Of a stretch of DNA of 64,000 nucleotides, positions 16,524-26,278 are shown in pieces. Each line of letters opens with the position of its first letter. The stretch's first letter is position 1. This DNA is from CAUPWF01 sp963515125. Its GTDB lineage: Bacteria > Bacillota > Clostridia > Lachnospirales > Lachnospiraceae. Under the pieces are notes generated by a model that did not search any database, was not told where the DNA came from, and worked only from the letters and a program-made list of their open reading frames with translations. The position numbers were made by a program, and so were the translations under genes. Where the stretch lies: the NCBI GenBank assembly GCA_052116865.1, contig JBQKKG010000006.1, positions 182,674 to 246,673 on the forward strand, in the 5' to 3' direction.

Positions 16524-17732
16524 ATGATTATATTCCATATAGATGTCAATTCTGCATTCCTTAGCTGGAGTGCTTTAGAAAAATTAAAACAAGGAGCAGA
16601 TGTGGATTTACGCAAAGTGCCATCTATCATAGGTGGAGATCAAAAATCACGCCATGGTGTGGTACTTGCGAAATCTATCCCTGCAAAAAAATATGGCATT
16701 CACACAGGAGAACCTGTTGCGAATGCCTTTCGTAAGTGCCCAAACCTTATGATGGAGACACCAAATCATCAGATGTATCAAACATATAGCCAAAAGCTTA
16801 TGCAATATTTAATGCAATACACACCAGACATAGAGCAAGTAAGTGTAGACGAATGCTATATGGATTTTACAGGTATTGGTCATCGGTACCAGTCACCGGT
16901 GAAAGCTGCAAATAAGATAAAAGATGAAATCTATAATGCATTGGGATTCACAGTCAATATTGGAATCTCATCGAATAAATTATTGGCAAAAATGGCCTCT
17001 GATTTTCAAAAACCAAATCGTGTACACACGCTTTTTCCAGAAGAGATACAGGAAAAGATGTGGCCATTACCAGTCAATGAATTGTATATGGCAGGACGCG
17101 CAAGTGTGAATACTTTACACAAACTAGAAATATCTACGATTGGTGATTTGGCACAAACGAACCGAAATATCTTACAACTACATTTAAAAAGTCATGGGGA
17201 GACACTATGGAAATTCGCCAATGGCATAGATGAATCCAGGGTACAATCAAAAAAGATCGAGGCGAAAGGAATTGGGAATTCCACAACACTTTCAGAGGAT
17301 ATCGTGTCGGAAGAAGAGGCAAAAGAGGTATTACGGATGTTAGCAGAAAGTGTAGGGAAGCGATTGCGTGATGCGAAACAAAAGGCAACAATGATTAGTG
17401 TGGAAATCAAATATTATACATTTATCACAAGTTCTCATCAAAAACAACTGATGAGGCCTACTAATAGCGATAAAAACATTGGAGAAGAAGCATATCAATT
17501 ATTTATAGAATTGTGGAGTGGAGAGCCAGTACGTTTACTCGGTATTCGGACTTCCAAGTTAGTGGAGGAAAACCAACCAGAGCAACTAAGCATTTTTGAT
17601 ATTTCTTCTTTAGAGTTATATGGGGCGAACAAAAATATTCAAAAGGATGAAAAACATCAAAAAGCAGATGCTGCCATGGATGCAATTAGAAAAAAATTCG
17701 GAAAAGATGTCATTAAAAAAGGAAAGTTATAA
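16524..17732 (+). CDS. dinB: DNA polymerase IV
   Basis: A 402-residue Y-family error-prone polymerase for translesion synthesis. The N-terminal HIDVNSAFLSW holds the first catalytic Asp (D7). SVDECYMDFTG (about 107-117) carries the Asp-Glu pair. Helix-hairpin-helix (thumb) and little-finger domains follow, and the length is normal. A beta-clamp-binding motif of the QLSIF type occurs near the C-terminus (EQLSIFDI, about 352). It starts 6 nt after clpB, an operon that would link the polymerase to heat or protein stress; no LexA box was seen. Confidence 0.95.
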   Translation: MIIFHIDVNSAFLSWSALEKLKQGADVDLRKVPSIIGGDQKSRHGVVLAKSIPAKKYGIHTGEPVANAFRKCPNLMMETPNHQMYQTYSQKLMQYLMQYTPDIEQVSVDECYMDFTGIGHRYQSPVKAANKIKDEIYNALGFTVNIGISSNKLLAKMASDFQKPNRVHTLFPEEIQEKMWPLPVNELYMAGRASVNTLHKLEISTIGDLAQTNRNILQLHLKSHGETLWKFANGIDESRVQSKKIEAKGIGNSTTLSEDIVSEEEAKEVLRMLAESVGKRLRDAKQKATMISVEIKYYTFITSSHQKQLMRPTNSDKNIGEEAYQLFIELWSGEPVRLLGIRTSKLVEENQPEQLSIFDISSLELYGANKNIQKDEKHQKADAAMDAIRKKFGKDVIKKGKL

Positions 17733-17738
17733 AACCTA

Positions 17739-17769
17739 TTGACTCTTGAGTGACTTCAAGGTTTATAGT
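17739..17769 (+). promoter_or_regulatory. MerR-type promoter and operator
   Basis: TTGACT (17739-17744) and TATAGT (17764-17769) are separated by 19 nt, the long spacing that MerR-family activators correct. The spacer holds the imperfect palindrome CTTGAGTGACTTCAAG (17745-17760). It sits 30 nt before the merR-like gene, so autoregulation is likely. Confidence 0.8.
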
Positions 17770-17799
17770 GAGCTTAAGATAGAGAAGGAGGAATAGGTT

Positions 17800-18990
17800 A
17801 TGACAATAAAAGAAGTAGAAAAAATGGTCGGTATTTCCAGTGATAATATTCGATATTACGAAAAAGAACATCTGATTCATCCATTGCGAAATGTCGGCAA
17901 TAACTACCGGGATTATTCACAAGCAGATATTGAGACACTGAAAAAAATAAAATTATTAAGGGTATTAGATATCTCAATATCAGACATAAAACGGTTGATG
18001 GACGGAACGCTTACTTTAGAAGAGGCGCTAGAAGTCCACGCACAGCAATTAAAAGAACAAAAAAAACATTTGGAAGATTTAGAATCAGTATACCGTAATA
18101 TTTTATATCAAAACTTAGATTACTGGAGTTTGGATGGAGATTTATTAAAGGGGAAAGAAGAGATATTCAAAGAACGATTAAATATGGTCTTAAAGTTAGA
18201 TACTTCAAAGGTCAATATTACGAAAAGGCATATGAACCGTTTGATTGGAGGAATGTTAGTATATGCATTTATAGTGAATGCCATTCTTTGTTTCTGGGTA
18301 GGAGGATACTTTTTCTATGAAGCCCCAGAAGTTGTCCGGAAAGTGACCATCTTTGTATATTTTTTGATTTCGGTATTTTGTGGAGTTATGGTGTATTGGA
18401 ATGCAAAGGCAAGTATACAAACGATCCTTTTTCAATTAGCGACACTGTCTTTAGCACCAGCTACGTTATCATTAATCACCATGTTTCGTCTAAGTAATAT
18501 GGATGAATATGTAAAAGAACAATATTATTTGTATAGTAACAATCCTATGGATGCGATTTTAACTTCGGGATCATCAAGTGATTTATTTCTAAAGATAAAT
18601 CCATATCACTTAGGAATTTTTATGTTTATGATTGCTATCTATACAGTTTTATTGCTCATTGCGTCTGAAATAAGTAAGCAAAAAGTATTTCTAAAGCTAC
18701 GCTATGGAATGATAGTAGTTATAATTTATACCATATTGGGGACAGTTACATTTTATTATGTAATAGGAAATTGGTTGTTACCGCTCATTTGCATTGGAAG
18801 TATGACTCTCTATATAACTGCATTTTGGCATATGATAAATATTGAAAAACAACAATATAATAAGTATTACGCAATATCAGCTGCTACTAATATGATAAAT
18901 ATTGGTGCCATGATTATGAGCAGGGAAGGGACTACTCGATCATGGAGAAGAGGGGAAGACTATAATAAATATGATAAAAAGTCAAATTAG
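17800..18990 (+). CDS. Membrane-anchored MerR family regulator
   Basis: A 396-residue protein with a MerR DNA-binding domain (1-70; IRYYEKEHLIHP wing and NYRDYS), a coiled-coil helix (about 74-105) and then, unusually, a membrane domain of about six helices (about 147-172, 180-202, 207-230, 270-291, 302-322, 325-345). Ordinary MerR regulators are about 110-300 residues and soluble. No effector-domain Cys or drug-binding domain is recognised. The membrane part could sense envelope state, or be a transported-ligand sensor; that is inference. GGAGG lies 8 nt upstream of the ATG. The promoter has the 19-nt MerR spacing. The C-terminus (after 350) is polar and basic. It stands alone before murE. 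Confidence 0.85.
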   Translation: MTIKEVEKMVGISSDNIRYYEKEHLIHPLRNVGNNYRDYSQADIETLKKIKLLRVLDISISDIKRLMDGTLTLEEALEVHAQQLKEQKKHLEDLESVYRNILYQNLDYWSLDGDLLKGKEEIFKERLNMVLKLDTSKVNITKRHMNRLIGGMLVYAFIVNAILCFWVGGYFFYEAPEVVRKVTIFVYFLISVFCGVMVYWNAKASIQTILFQLATLSLAPATLSLITMFRLSNMDEYVKEQYYLYSNNPMDAILTSGSSSDLFLKINPYHLGIFMFMIAIYTVLLLIASEISKQKVFLKLRYGMIVVIIYTILGTVTFYYVIGNWLLPLICIGSMTLYITAFWHMINIEKQQYNKYYAISAATNMINIGAMIMSREGTTRSWRRGEDYNKYDKKSN

Positions 18991-19070
18991 ATTTTTGCAA
19001 GAATCTTCTGCATATGTTATTCTATAAATAATCGTGTATATGCATGTGAAATGAATCGGAGGATTGCAAG

Positions 19071-20528
19071 ATGAAGTTAACAACATTATTAGAGCGCTTG
19101 TCATATGAAATATTGCAAGGGGAAAAAGAAATAGAGATTACGGAATTAACGAATGATTCAAGAAAAGTAGTCAAGGACAGTGTGTTTGTCTGTATTAGTG
19201 GGGCGGTAGTGGATGGACACTCATTTATAGAGGAAGTAGTAGCGAAAGGTGCAAGAGTAGTTATTGTAGACCGTGAGGTGAAAGCACCAGCGGGCATAAC
19301 TGTGGTTAAGGTAGAGGATACCAGGTATGCATTGGCATTAACCTCAGCAGCATACTTTGGGTATCCGGCAGAGCAGTTGAAAGTCATTGGAATCACGGGG
19401 ACAAAAGGGAAAACGACAACCACATATATGGTAAAATCTATCCTAGAAGGAGTTGGTCATAAAGTTGGTTTAATTGGGACCATCGAGGCAATTATTGGAG
19501 ACAAAGTGATTCCAGCAAGTAATACAACTCCAGAATCATTTACGATTCATAAGTATTTTCGAGAGATGGTGGATGTGGGATGTGATAGTGTAGTTATGGA
19601 AGTATCTTCTCAAGGATTGATGCTTCACAGAACTGCGGGTATTCCATTTGAAATAGGAATTTTTACGAACCTTGGTAAGGATCACATTGGACCAAATGAG
19701 CATAAGGATTTTGAGGATTATAAACGATGTAAAGGGATGCTGTTTCAACAATGTAAAATAGGGATAGCAAATGTGGATGATTCTTATTTTGAAGATGTAT
19801 TTAAAGGTGCAACATGTACCGTAGAAACTTTTGGATTTTCAAAGGAAGCAGATCTTCGTGCAACAGATACCCAATTAATTTCTAAGCCGGGTTATCTTGG
19901 AGTGCAATATCATGTGTCTGGTCTGATGAATTTTGATGTAGAGATTGATGTACCAGGGACATTTAGTGTTTATAATTCATTGACGGCTATTGCAGTATGC
20001 AGACACTTTCAAGTACCGGTGTCTAAGATTACAGCGGCACTCAAGGTAGCGAAAGTAAAGGGCAGAATTGAGATGGTGAAGGTGTCCGATGATTTTACGT
20101 TAATGATTGATTATGCACACAATGCAATGAGCTTAGAAAGCTTGTTAACCACGTTGAGGGAATATCATCCGACTAGATTGGTATGTCTATTTGGATGTGG
20201 TGGAAATAGAGCCAAAGGACGTCGATATGAAATGGGAGAGGTGTCTGGAACATTGGCTGATGTAACGATTATAACATCAGATAATCCTAGGTTTGAAGAT
20301 CCACAAGATATTATAGATGATATTAAAGTAGGAATTGCAAAGACGAAAGGAAACTTTGTTGAAATATGCGATCGGAAAGAAGCAATTCGCTATGCAATTA
20401 CTCATGGGCAGGTAGGAGATGTTATCGTATTAGCTGGAAAGGGGCACGAGGATTATCAGGAGATAAAGGGAATAAAGCATGATATGGATGAAAGAGTTTT
20501 AATTCAGGAAATACTAGAGGAGATATAA
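19071..20528 (+). CDS. murE: UDP-MurNAc-tripeptide synthetase (MurE)
   Basis: A 485-residue cytoplasmic ligase that adds the third residue to UDP-MurNAc-L-Ala-D-Glu. The ATP site GITGTKGKTTT (about 109-119), central domain and C-terminal domain are present. The substrate-selecting motif reads DNPRFEDP, the DNPR form that marks meso-diaminopimelate rather than lysine addition. CGGAGG precedes the ATG by 8 nt. priA follows after 28 nt. Confidence 0.95.
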   Translation: MKLTTLLERLSYEILQGEKEIEITELTNDSRKVVKDSVFVCISGAVVDGHSFIEEVVAKGARVVIVDREVKAPAGITVVKVEDTRYALALTSAAYFGYPAEQLKVIGITGTKGKTTTTYMVKSILEGVGHKVGLIGTIEAIIGDKVIPASNTTPESFTIHKYFREMVDVGCDSVVMEVSSQGLMLHRTAGIPFEIGIFTNLGKDHIGPNEHKDFEDYKRCKGMLFQQCKIGIANVDDSYFEDVFKGATCTVETFGFSKEADLRATDTQLISKPGYLGVQYHVSGLMNFDVEIDVPGTFSVYNSLTAIAVCRHFQVPVSKITAALKVAKVKGRIEMVKVSDDFTLMIDYAHNAMSLESLLTTLREYHPTRLVCLFGCGGNRAKGRRYEMGEVSGTLADVTIITSDNPRFEDPQDIIDDIKVGIAKTKGNFVEICDRKEAIRYAITHGQVGDVIVLAGKGHEDYQEIKGIKHDMDERVLIQEILEEI

Positions 20529-20556
20529 ATTTTGTTTTATCTCTAAGGAGAGTAGA

Positions 20557-22785
20557 ATGTACGCGAATATTATTATAGATATTACTCATGAAAAATTAGA
20601 TAAAATATTCCAATATAGCATCCCTTCTGAGCTAGAGGGGATGCTTAAAGTTGGTGTGGAAGTTGTAGTACCATTTGGGAGAGGGAATCGAGAAACCAAA
20701 GGATATGTGGTTGGGATTACGGATACTACACAATATGATAAAAGTAAGATTAAAAGCATTATTCGCGTGGAGAAACGCTCAGTAGCTATTGAATCTAGAT
20801 TAGTAGAACTGGCAGCCTGGACGAAGGAGCACTATGGTGGAACTATGATTCAATCACTCAAAACAGTAATTCCCATGAAAGAAAAAAGTAGTGAAAAGGC
20901 AAAGCGATTCCTAAAATTGCAATTAGATGAAGCTTCGGGAAAAGAGCAGTTAGATTCTTATCTTCATAAGAATCAACGTGCTAGAGCAAGACTGCTTGCA
21001 GCGCTACTAGATGACCCTGTTTTGGAGTACGAACTGGTGACTAAAAAGTTAAATATCACTTCGAATGTAATCAAAGCATTGGAAGAACAACAGGTACTTT
21101 CAGTAGAGGCTAAGAGAATATATCGGAACCCTATTATGTATACAGATCAGACTTCTATAGTCTGCCATTATACACAAGAGCAACAGGATGCTATTGAACA
21201 GTTTTGGGATGATTACAAAGTAGGAAAACATGCTACATATCTAGTGCATGGAGTTACTGGCAGTGGAAAGACGGAAGTTTATATGGAAATGATTGCTAGG
21301 GTGGTAAAAGAGGGGAAACAGGCTATCGTATTAATTCCAGAAATAGCGTTGACATATCAGACTGTTATGCGATTTTATCATAGGTTTGGAGAACGAGTAT
21401 CAGTCATGAATTCTAGATTGTCTAAAGGCGAAAGGTCTGACCAGATGGAGCGAGTGAAGCGTGAAGAAATCGACATTATCATCGGACCACGTTCCGCATT
21501 GTTTACTCCATTCCAAAAACTGGGGTTGATTGTTATAGATGAGGAACATGAGAATACTTATAAAAGCGAACAAATACCTAGGTATCATGCGAGAGAAGTC
21601 GCTATTAAGCGAGCCAGCATTGAAGGAGCGAGCGTGGTGCTTGGTTCAGCGACTCCGTCCTTAGAGGCATACTATCGGGCGAAAGAAGGCACCTATACAC
21701 TTCTAGAACTTCAGAATCGCGTCAAAAAGCAAGAGATGCCAACGGTGTATACTGTGGACATGCGAGAGGAACTAAAAGAGGGAAATCGTTCTATTCTTAG
21801 TCGTGAACTTGTAGAACTGATGGAACAACGATTGCAGAAAAAAGAGCAGATTATGCTATTTCTAAATCGTAGAGGGTATGCAGGATTTATTTCTTGCAGG
21901 GCTTGCGGATATGTAGCTAAATGCCCTCATTGTGATGTGTCTCTAAGCGCTCATAAAAATGGGAAATTGGTATGTCATTATTGTGGGCATGAAGAAGCAT
22001 TACTTCGTATCTGTCCTTCTTGCGGCTCCAAATATATTGGGGGATTTCGTGCCGGTACACAACAAATCGAGGAGATTGTTAAGTGTCAATTTCCACAAGC
22101 AAAGGTACTACGAATGGATATGGATACTACAAAAGAAAAAGAAGGGCATGCTAAGATATTATCAGCATTTGCAAATGGGGAAGCAGATGTATTAATTGGG
22201 ACGCAAATGATTGTAAAAGGGCATGACTTTGCCAATGTCACACTAGTAGGAATTCTTGCGGCAGATTTATCTCTGTATGCCGATGATTATCGGGCGGGAG
22301 AAAGAACCTTTCAATTATTAACACAGGCAGCTGGACGGGCAGGACGTGGAGAAAAACAAGGGGAAGTTATTATTCAGACTTATAGTCCTGAGAATCAAAG
22401 CATAGTGGCAGCATCTAATCAGGATTACCAAAGTTTTTATGAAGAGGAGATTGTCTATCGACAAATCATGGGATATCCACCTGCAGAACATCTTTTAGCA
22501 ATGCTAATTTCAAGTGAAAGCGAAGAACTTTTAAACCTTGCAAGTGAGTATTTAAAAGAGTATGCTAATAAATATAAAAAGAGTCAGATGCTTCGTATTA
22601 TTGGACCAGCCAGTCCTTATGTAGGAAAAGTTAATGATATTTTTAGAAAAATTATATATCTTAAAGACGCAGAATATGATAACTTAATAGATATAAAAAA
22701 CAAATTAGAACAATATATAGAGGTCAATTCCGGATTTCAGAAAGTAAGAGTCCAGTTTGACTTTGACCCGATGCATATCGGATAA
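20557..22785 (+). CDS. priA: Primosomal protein N' (replication restart helicase)
   Basis: A 742-residue superfamily 2 helicase that reloads the replisome at stalled forks. In order: 3'-OH-binding and winged-helix domains (1-210), helicase with Walker A GVTGSGKTEVY (about 231), DEEHENTYK for the DExH box, the two-zinc Cys region with eight Cys (CRACGYVAKCPHC, CHYCG, CPSCG), and motifs IGTQMIVKGHDF and QAAGRAGRG. Length is normal. It heads a run of closely packed translation and modification genes; def starts 25 nt later. Confidence 0.97.
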   Translation: MYANIIIDITHEKLDKIFQYSIPSELEGMLKVGVEVVVPFGRGNRETKGYVVGITDTTQYDKSKIKSIIRVEKRSVAIESRLVELAAWTKEHYGGTMIQSLKTVIPMKEKSSEKAKRFLKLQLDEASGKEQLDSYLHKNQRARARLLAALLDDPVLEYELVTKKLNITSNVIKALEEQQVLSVEAKRIYRNPIMYTDQTSIVCHYTQEQQDAIEQFWDDYKVGKHATYLVHGVTGSGKTEVYMEMIARVVKEGKQAIVLIPEIALTYQTVMRFYHRFGERVSVMNSRLSKGERSDQMERVKREEIDIIIGPRSALFTPFQKLGLIVIDEEHENTYKSEQIPRYHAREVAIKRASIEGASVVLGSATPSLEAYYRAKEGTYTLLELQNRVKKQEMPTVYTVDMREELKEGNRSILSRELVELMEQRLQKKEQIMLFLNRRGYAGFISCRACGYVAKCPHCDVSLSAHKNGKLVCHYCGHEEALLRICPSCGSKYIGGFRAGTQQIEEIVKCQFPQAKVLRMDMDTTKEKEGHAKILSAFANGEADVLIGTQMIVKGHDFANVTLVGILAADLSLYADDYRAGERTFQLLTQAAGRAGRGEKQGEVIIQTYSPENQSIVAASNQDYQSFYEEEIVYRQIMGYPPAEHLLAMLISSESEELLNLASEYLKEYANKYKKSQMLRIIGPASPYVGKVNDIFRKIIYLKDAEYDNLIDIKNKLEQYIEVNSGFQKVRVQFDFDPMHIG

Positions 22786-22810
22786 ATGTTTGAATATAAG
22801 GAGAAAAATG

Positions 22811-23281
22811 ATGGCAATCAGAAAAGTGCGTGAAATTGGTGATGAGGTGTTAACTAAAGAATGTAAAAAAGTAACAAATATTTCTATGAGAACAAAGCTA
22901 TTAATACATGACATGCTAGATACTATGTATGAAGAAATGGGAGTTGGTCTTGCAGCACCCCAAGTTGGTATTTTAAAACGGATTGTAGTGATTGATGTTG
23001 GAGAAGGTCCTATTATATTAATTAATCCTGAGATTATAGAAGCATCGGGTGAACAGACAGGTGACGAAGGATGCCTAAGTGTACCGGGTAAATCGGGTAC
23101 TGTGACAAGACCTGATTATGTGAAAGTGAAAGCCTTAGATGAAGAAATGGAGGAAGTAACATACGAGGGGGAAGGATTGTTAGCAAGAGCATTTTGTCAT
23201 GAGATTGATCATCTAGATGGTAAATTGTATGTGGATTTGGTAGAAGGAGAGTTGATGGATAACTCTTATGAGGATGAATAG
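22811..23281 (+). CDS. def: Peptide deformylase
   Basis: A 156-residue Fe2+ enzyme that removes the formyl group from nascent proteins. All three signatures are present: GVGLAAPQVG, EGCLSVP and HEIDHLDG. Start: AAGGAG is 7 nt from the second of two adjacent ATG codons (22811), which is preferred; 22808 would add one Met. The longer frame from 22757 overlaps priA and is not supported. Its stop is one base before the fmt ATG, so def and fmt are translationally coupled, as in many bacteria. Confidence 0.96.
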   Translation: MAIRKVREIGDEVLTKECKKVTNISMRTKLLIHDMLDTMYEEMGVGLAAPQVGILKRIVVIDVGEGPIILINPEIIEASGEQTGDEGCLSVPGKSGTVTRPDYVKVKALDEEMEEVTYEGEGLLARAFCHEIDHLDGKLYVDLVEGELMDNSYEDE

Positions 23282-23282
23282 T

Positions 23283-24221
23283 ATGAAAGTGATATTTATG
23301 GGAACTCCGGATTTTTCGGTAGGAACATTAGAAGCCTTGATAGAAGCTGATCATGAAGTGGTGTTAGCTGTTACACAGCCAGATAAGCCAAAAGGACGAG
23401 GAAAAGAGATGCAATTCCCGGCCGTGAAAGAGGTAGCATTAGCGCATAACATTCCAGTATTTCAACCTAAGAAAGTGCGAGAAAAGGACTGTATAGAAGA
23501 ACTCAGAAAATATCAGGCAGATATTATCGTGGTGATTGCTTTTGGTCAAATATTACCAAAGGAAATTCTTGAATTAACGCCATATGGATGTGTGAATGTC
23601 CATGCTTCTCTTCTTCCCAAATATAGAGGAGCAGCACCAATTCAATGGTCCATTATAAAAGGAGAAACAGTAACAGGAGTAACAACGATGCAAATGGACG
23701 AAGGCCTTGACACCGGCGATATGATTTTAAAAACTAAAGTACCTATTACATCTGAGGAAACTGGTGGAAGTCTGCATGATAAATTAGCAGATGCGGGAGC
23801 TAAACTTTGTGTAACAACATTGGAGATGCTGAAAGAAGGAAAAGCAACCTTTGAAAAGCAAGGGGAATCAACCACAGAGTATGCAAGGATGTTAGATAAG
23901 GAGCTCGGTCGCATTTGCTGGGAACAAAGTGCACAAGAAATTGAACGACTCATTCGAGGACTAAATCCATGGCCGAGCGCTTTTACAGGTTGGAATCAAA
24001 AGATGATGAAGATATGGAAAGCGACTGTGATCCAAGAGGATTCGGATGTATGTCCTGGGACAATTGTTAAGATTACAAAAGATACATTTTATATACAGAC
24101 AGGAGCAGGGCAACTTGCGATTCAAGAGTTGCAAATACCAGGTAAAAAACGTATGGATGCAGGTGCATTCTTGCGAGGATATCAAGTGAAAGAAGGAGAA
24201 CAATTATGTATTATGGATTAG
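23283..24221 (+). CDS. fmt: Methionyl-tRNA formyltransferase
   Basis: A 312-residue enzyme that formylates Met-tRNAfMet with 10-formyl-THF. MGTPDFSVG starts the Rossmann domain, and the catalytic motif HASLLPKYRGAAPIQWSI (about 109-126) holds the conserved Asn-His-Asp set. The C-terminal tRNA-binding barrel is complete. The start is the ATG one base after the def stop; a GAGG lies inside def. The end overlaps the next gene by 16 nt. Confidence 0.96.
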   Translation: MKVIFMGTPDFSVGTLEALIEADHEVVLAVTQPDKPKGRGKEMQFPAVKEVALAHNIPVFQPKKVREKDCIEELRKYQADIIVVIAFGQILPKEILELTPYGCVNVHASLLPKYRGAAPIQWSIIKGETVTGVTTMQMDEGLDTGDMILKTKVPITSEETGGSLHDKLADAGAKLCVTTLEMLKEGKATFEKQGESTTEYARMLDKELGRICWEQSAQEIERLIRGLNPWPSAFTGWNQKMMKIWKATVIQEDSDVCPGTIVKITKDTFYIQTGAGQLAIQELQIPGKKRMDAGAFLRGYQVKEGEQLCIMD

Positions 24222-24916
24222 GCGCATTTTATGACCCAACATATTTTTTAGTACTTATAGGTGTAATTATCTGTATGTGGGCATCTGCTAGAGTAAAATC
24301 TACATTTACAAGATATTCCAAAGTAAAAAACCACTCTGGAATGACTGGGCGGGATGCAGCAGAGCGAATATTGCATGGAGCAGGTCTTTATGATGTTTCC
24401 ATTCAGCATGTTTCAGGGAATTTAACAGATCATTATGATCCTAGAAATAAAACATTGAATCTTTCGGATTCCACATATGCGTCCCCATCAGTTGCTGCTG
24501 TTGGTGTTGCAGCGCATGAGTGTGGACACGCAATCCAGCATGCAACCGGATATGCGCCACTGCAATTTCGCAGTGCCTTGGTTCCAGTTGCTAATTTTGG
24601 GTCTATGGCAGCATGGCCACTCATTATCATAGGATTCTTTATTAATGGAAGAACGTCTATGACATTAATTAATCTGGGGATTTTGGCATTTTCACTTTCT
24701 GTTTTATTTCAACTGGTTACATTACCTGTAGAATTTAATGCGTCAGGAAGAGCTATCAAGATTTTAGCAGATACTGGAATGTTGGCATCGGAGGAAGTGG
24801 ATGATACAAAGAAAGTGTTAAGTGCAGCAGCATTGACCTATGTAGCAAGTGCAGCAGCATCTATTTTACAATTATTACGTATTGTGTTAATAGCAGGAAG
24901 GAGGGGCAATGACTAA
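24206..24916 (+). CDS. Zinc metallopeptidase, YugP-like membrane protein
   Basis: A 236-residue membrane protein with an N-terminal helix (about 8-25), a zinc site HECGH (about 108-112, AAHECGHAIQHATG) and two or three further membrane helices after residue 125. This matches the YugP/PF04298 family, an inferred membrane metallopeptidase of unknown substrate. AAGGAG precedes the ATG. It overlaps fmt by 16 nt and rsmB by 8 nt, so it is embedded in this operon, a position conserved in many clostridia. Confidence 0.88.
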   Translation: MYYGLGAFYDPTYFLVLIGVIICMWASARVKSTFTRYSKVKNHSGMTGRDAAERILHGAGLYDVSIQHVSGNLTDHYDPRNKTLNLSDSTYASPSVAAVGVAAHECGHAIQHATGYAPLQFRSALVPVANFGSMAAWPLIIIGFFINGRTSMTLINLGILAFSLSVLFQLVTLPVEFNASGRAIKILADTGMLASEEVDDTKKVLSAAALTYVASAAASILQLLRIVLIAGRRGND

Positions 24917-26258
24917 AACCATAAACGAACGGGAGATTATCTTGGGAACTTTACTTGATATAACTCGAGATGGGGCTTATAGTCATATAGCGCTTCGAAA
25001 TGTTCTAGACAAATATCAGTATTTAGACAAGAAACAACGTGCCTTTATTACGAGAGTTGTAGAAGGCACGTTGGAGCATATGATTGAAATAGATTACATT
25101 ATCAATCAGTTTTCAAAGGTAAAAGTGAATAAAATGAAACCTGTAATTAGAACAATTATTAGGAGCGCAGTCTATCAACTGAAATATATGGACGGCGTTC
25201 CTAATTCTGCTGTCTGTAATGAAGCAGTAAAACTGGCTACAAAGAAAGGATTTGCAAGTCTAAAAGGATTTGTAAATGGTGTTCTTAGAAATATAGAGAG
25301 AAATTTGGATAATGTAGAGTATCCAGATGAACAAGATACAAAGGCGAGTTTGTCCATACGTTATTCTATGCCTGAATGGATAGTAGAGCTGTGGCTACAA
25401 TCTTACGATAGAACAGTGGTAGAATATATGATGCAAGATTTTTTACAAGAAAAACCAATAACGATTCGCATTAATGAGAACCAAATTACAAAACAAGACC
25501 TAATTATGAAGTTACAAAGTGAGGGAATTGAAGTTGCAGAGCATCCCTATTTACCGTATGCACTTTGGATATCAAAGGTAAATTATCTATCAGGATTAGC
25601 GAGTTTTCAAGCAGGTGATTTTTATGTGCAGGACGTGAGTTCTATGTTGGTAACAGAGATTGCTCAACCCAAAGAGGGCGATTATGTGATTGATGTATGT
25701 GCGGCTCCGGGAGGAAAAGCGCTTCATTTGGCTGAAAAATTAGGAGAATCTGGGCATGTAGAAGCAAGAGACTTAACGGATTATAAAATCAGATTAATCG
25801 AAGAAAACCTGGAGCGTTCTAGAAGAAGTAATATGGAGGCGATAAAACAAGATGCGACCATTTATGAAGAAGGTTCCAGAGAAAAAGCGGACATCGTGAT
25901 TGCAGACTTGCCGTGTTCAGGTTTGGGAGTATTGGGAAAAAAGACAGACTTAAAGTATAGGATGTCGAAAGAACAGATGCAAGAACTAGTACAATTACAA
26001 CGTTCCATGCTATCGGTAGTGAAAGACTATGTTAAGCCGGGAGGAGTCTTGGTATATAGTACTTGTACCATTCATAAAGAGGAAAATCAGGAGAATGTAA
26101 CGTGGTTCCTAAAGGAAGCCCCATTTGAATTAGAATCTATAGAAGGGAATCTCTGCGATACCTTGTCTAAAGATGTGAAACAGGGATGCTTGCAACTTCT
26201 TCCGGGAATTCATAAGTCAGATGGATTTTTTATTGCAAAGTTCAGAAAAAAGATGTAG
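24909..26258 (+). CDS. rsmB: 16S rRNA m5C967 methyltransferase
   Basis: A 449-residue SAM-dependent enzyme that methylates C967 of 16S rRNA. It has an N-terminal NusB-like RNA-binding domain (1-140) and a Rossmann methyltransferase domain with SAM motif DVCAAPGGKALHLA, motif IV DLPCSGLG (first Cys) and the catalytic Cys in YSTCTIHKEEN. Length is normal. It overlaps the upstream metallopeptidase and is followed by rlmN after 20 nt. Confidence 0.95.
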   Translation: MTKTINEREIILGTLLDITRDGAYSHIALRNVLDKYQYLDKKQRAFITRVVEGTLEHMIEIDYIINQFSKVKVNKMKPVIRTIIRSAVYQLKYMDGVPNSAVCNEAVKLATKKGFASLKGFVNGVLRNIERNLDNVEYPDEQDTKASLSIRYSMPEWIVELWLQSYDRTVVEYMMQDFLQEKPITIRINENQITKQDLIMKLQSEGIEVAEHPYLPYALWISKVNYLSGLASFQAGDFYVQDVSSMLVTEIAQPKEGDYVIDVCAAPGGKALHLAEKLGESGHVEARDLTDYKIRLIEENLERSRRSNMEAIKQDATIYEEGSREKADIVIADLPCSGLGVLGKKTDLKYRMSKEQMQELVQLQRSMLSVVKDYVKPGGVLVYSTCTIHKEENQENVTWFLKEAPFELESIEGNLCDTLSKDVKQGCLQLLPGIHKSDGFFIAKFRKKM

Positions 26259-26278
26259 AGAACGAAAGGAAGAGATAC

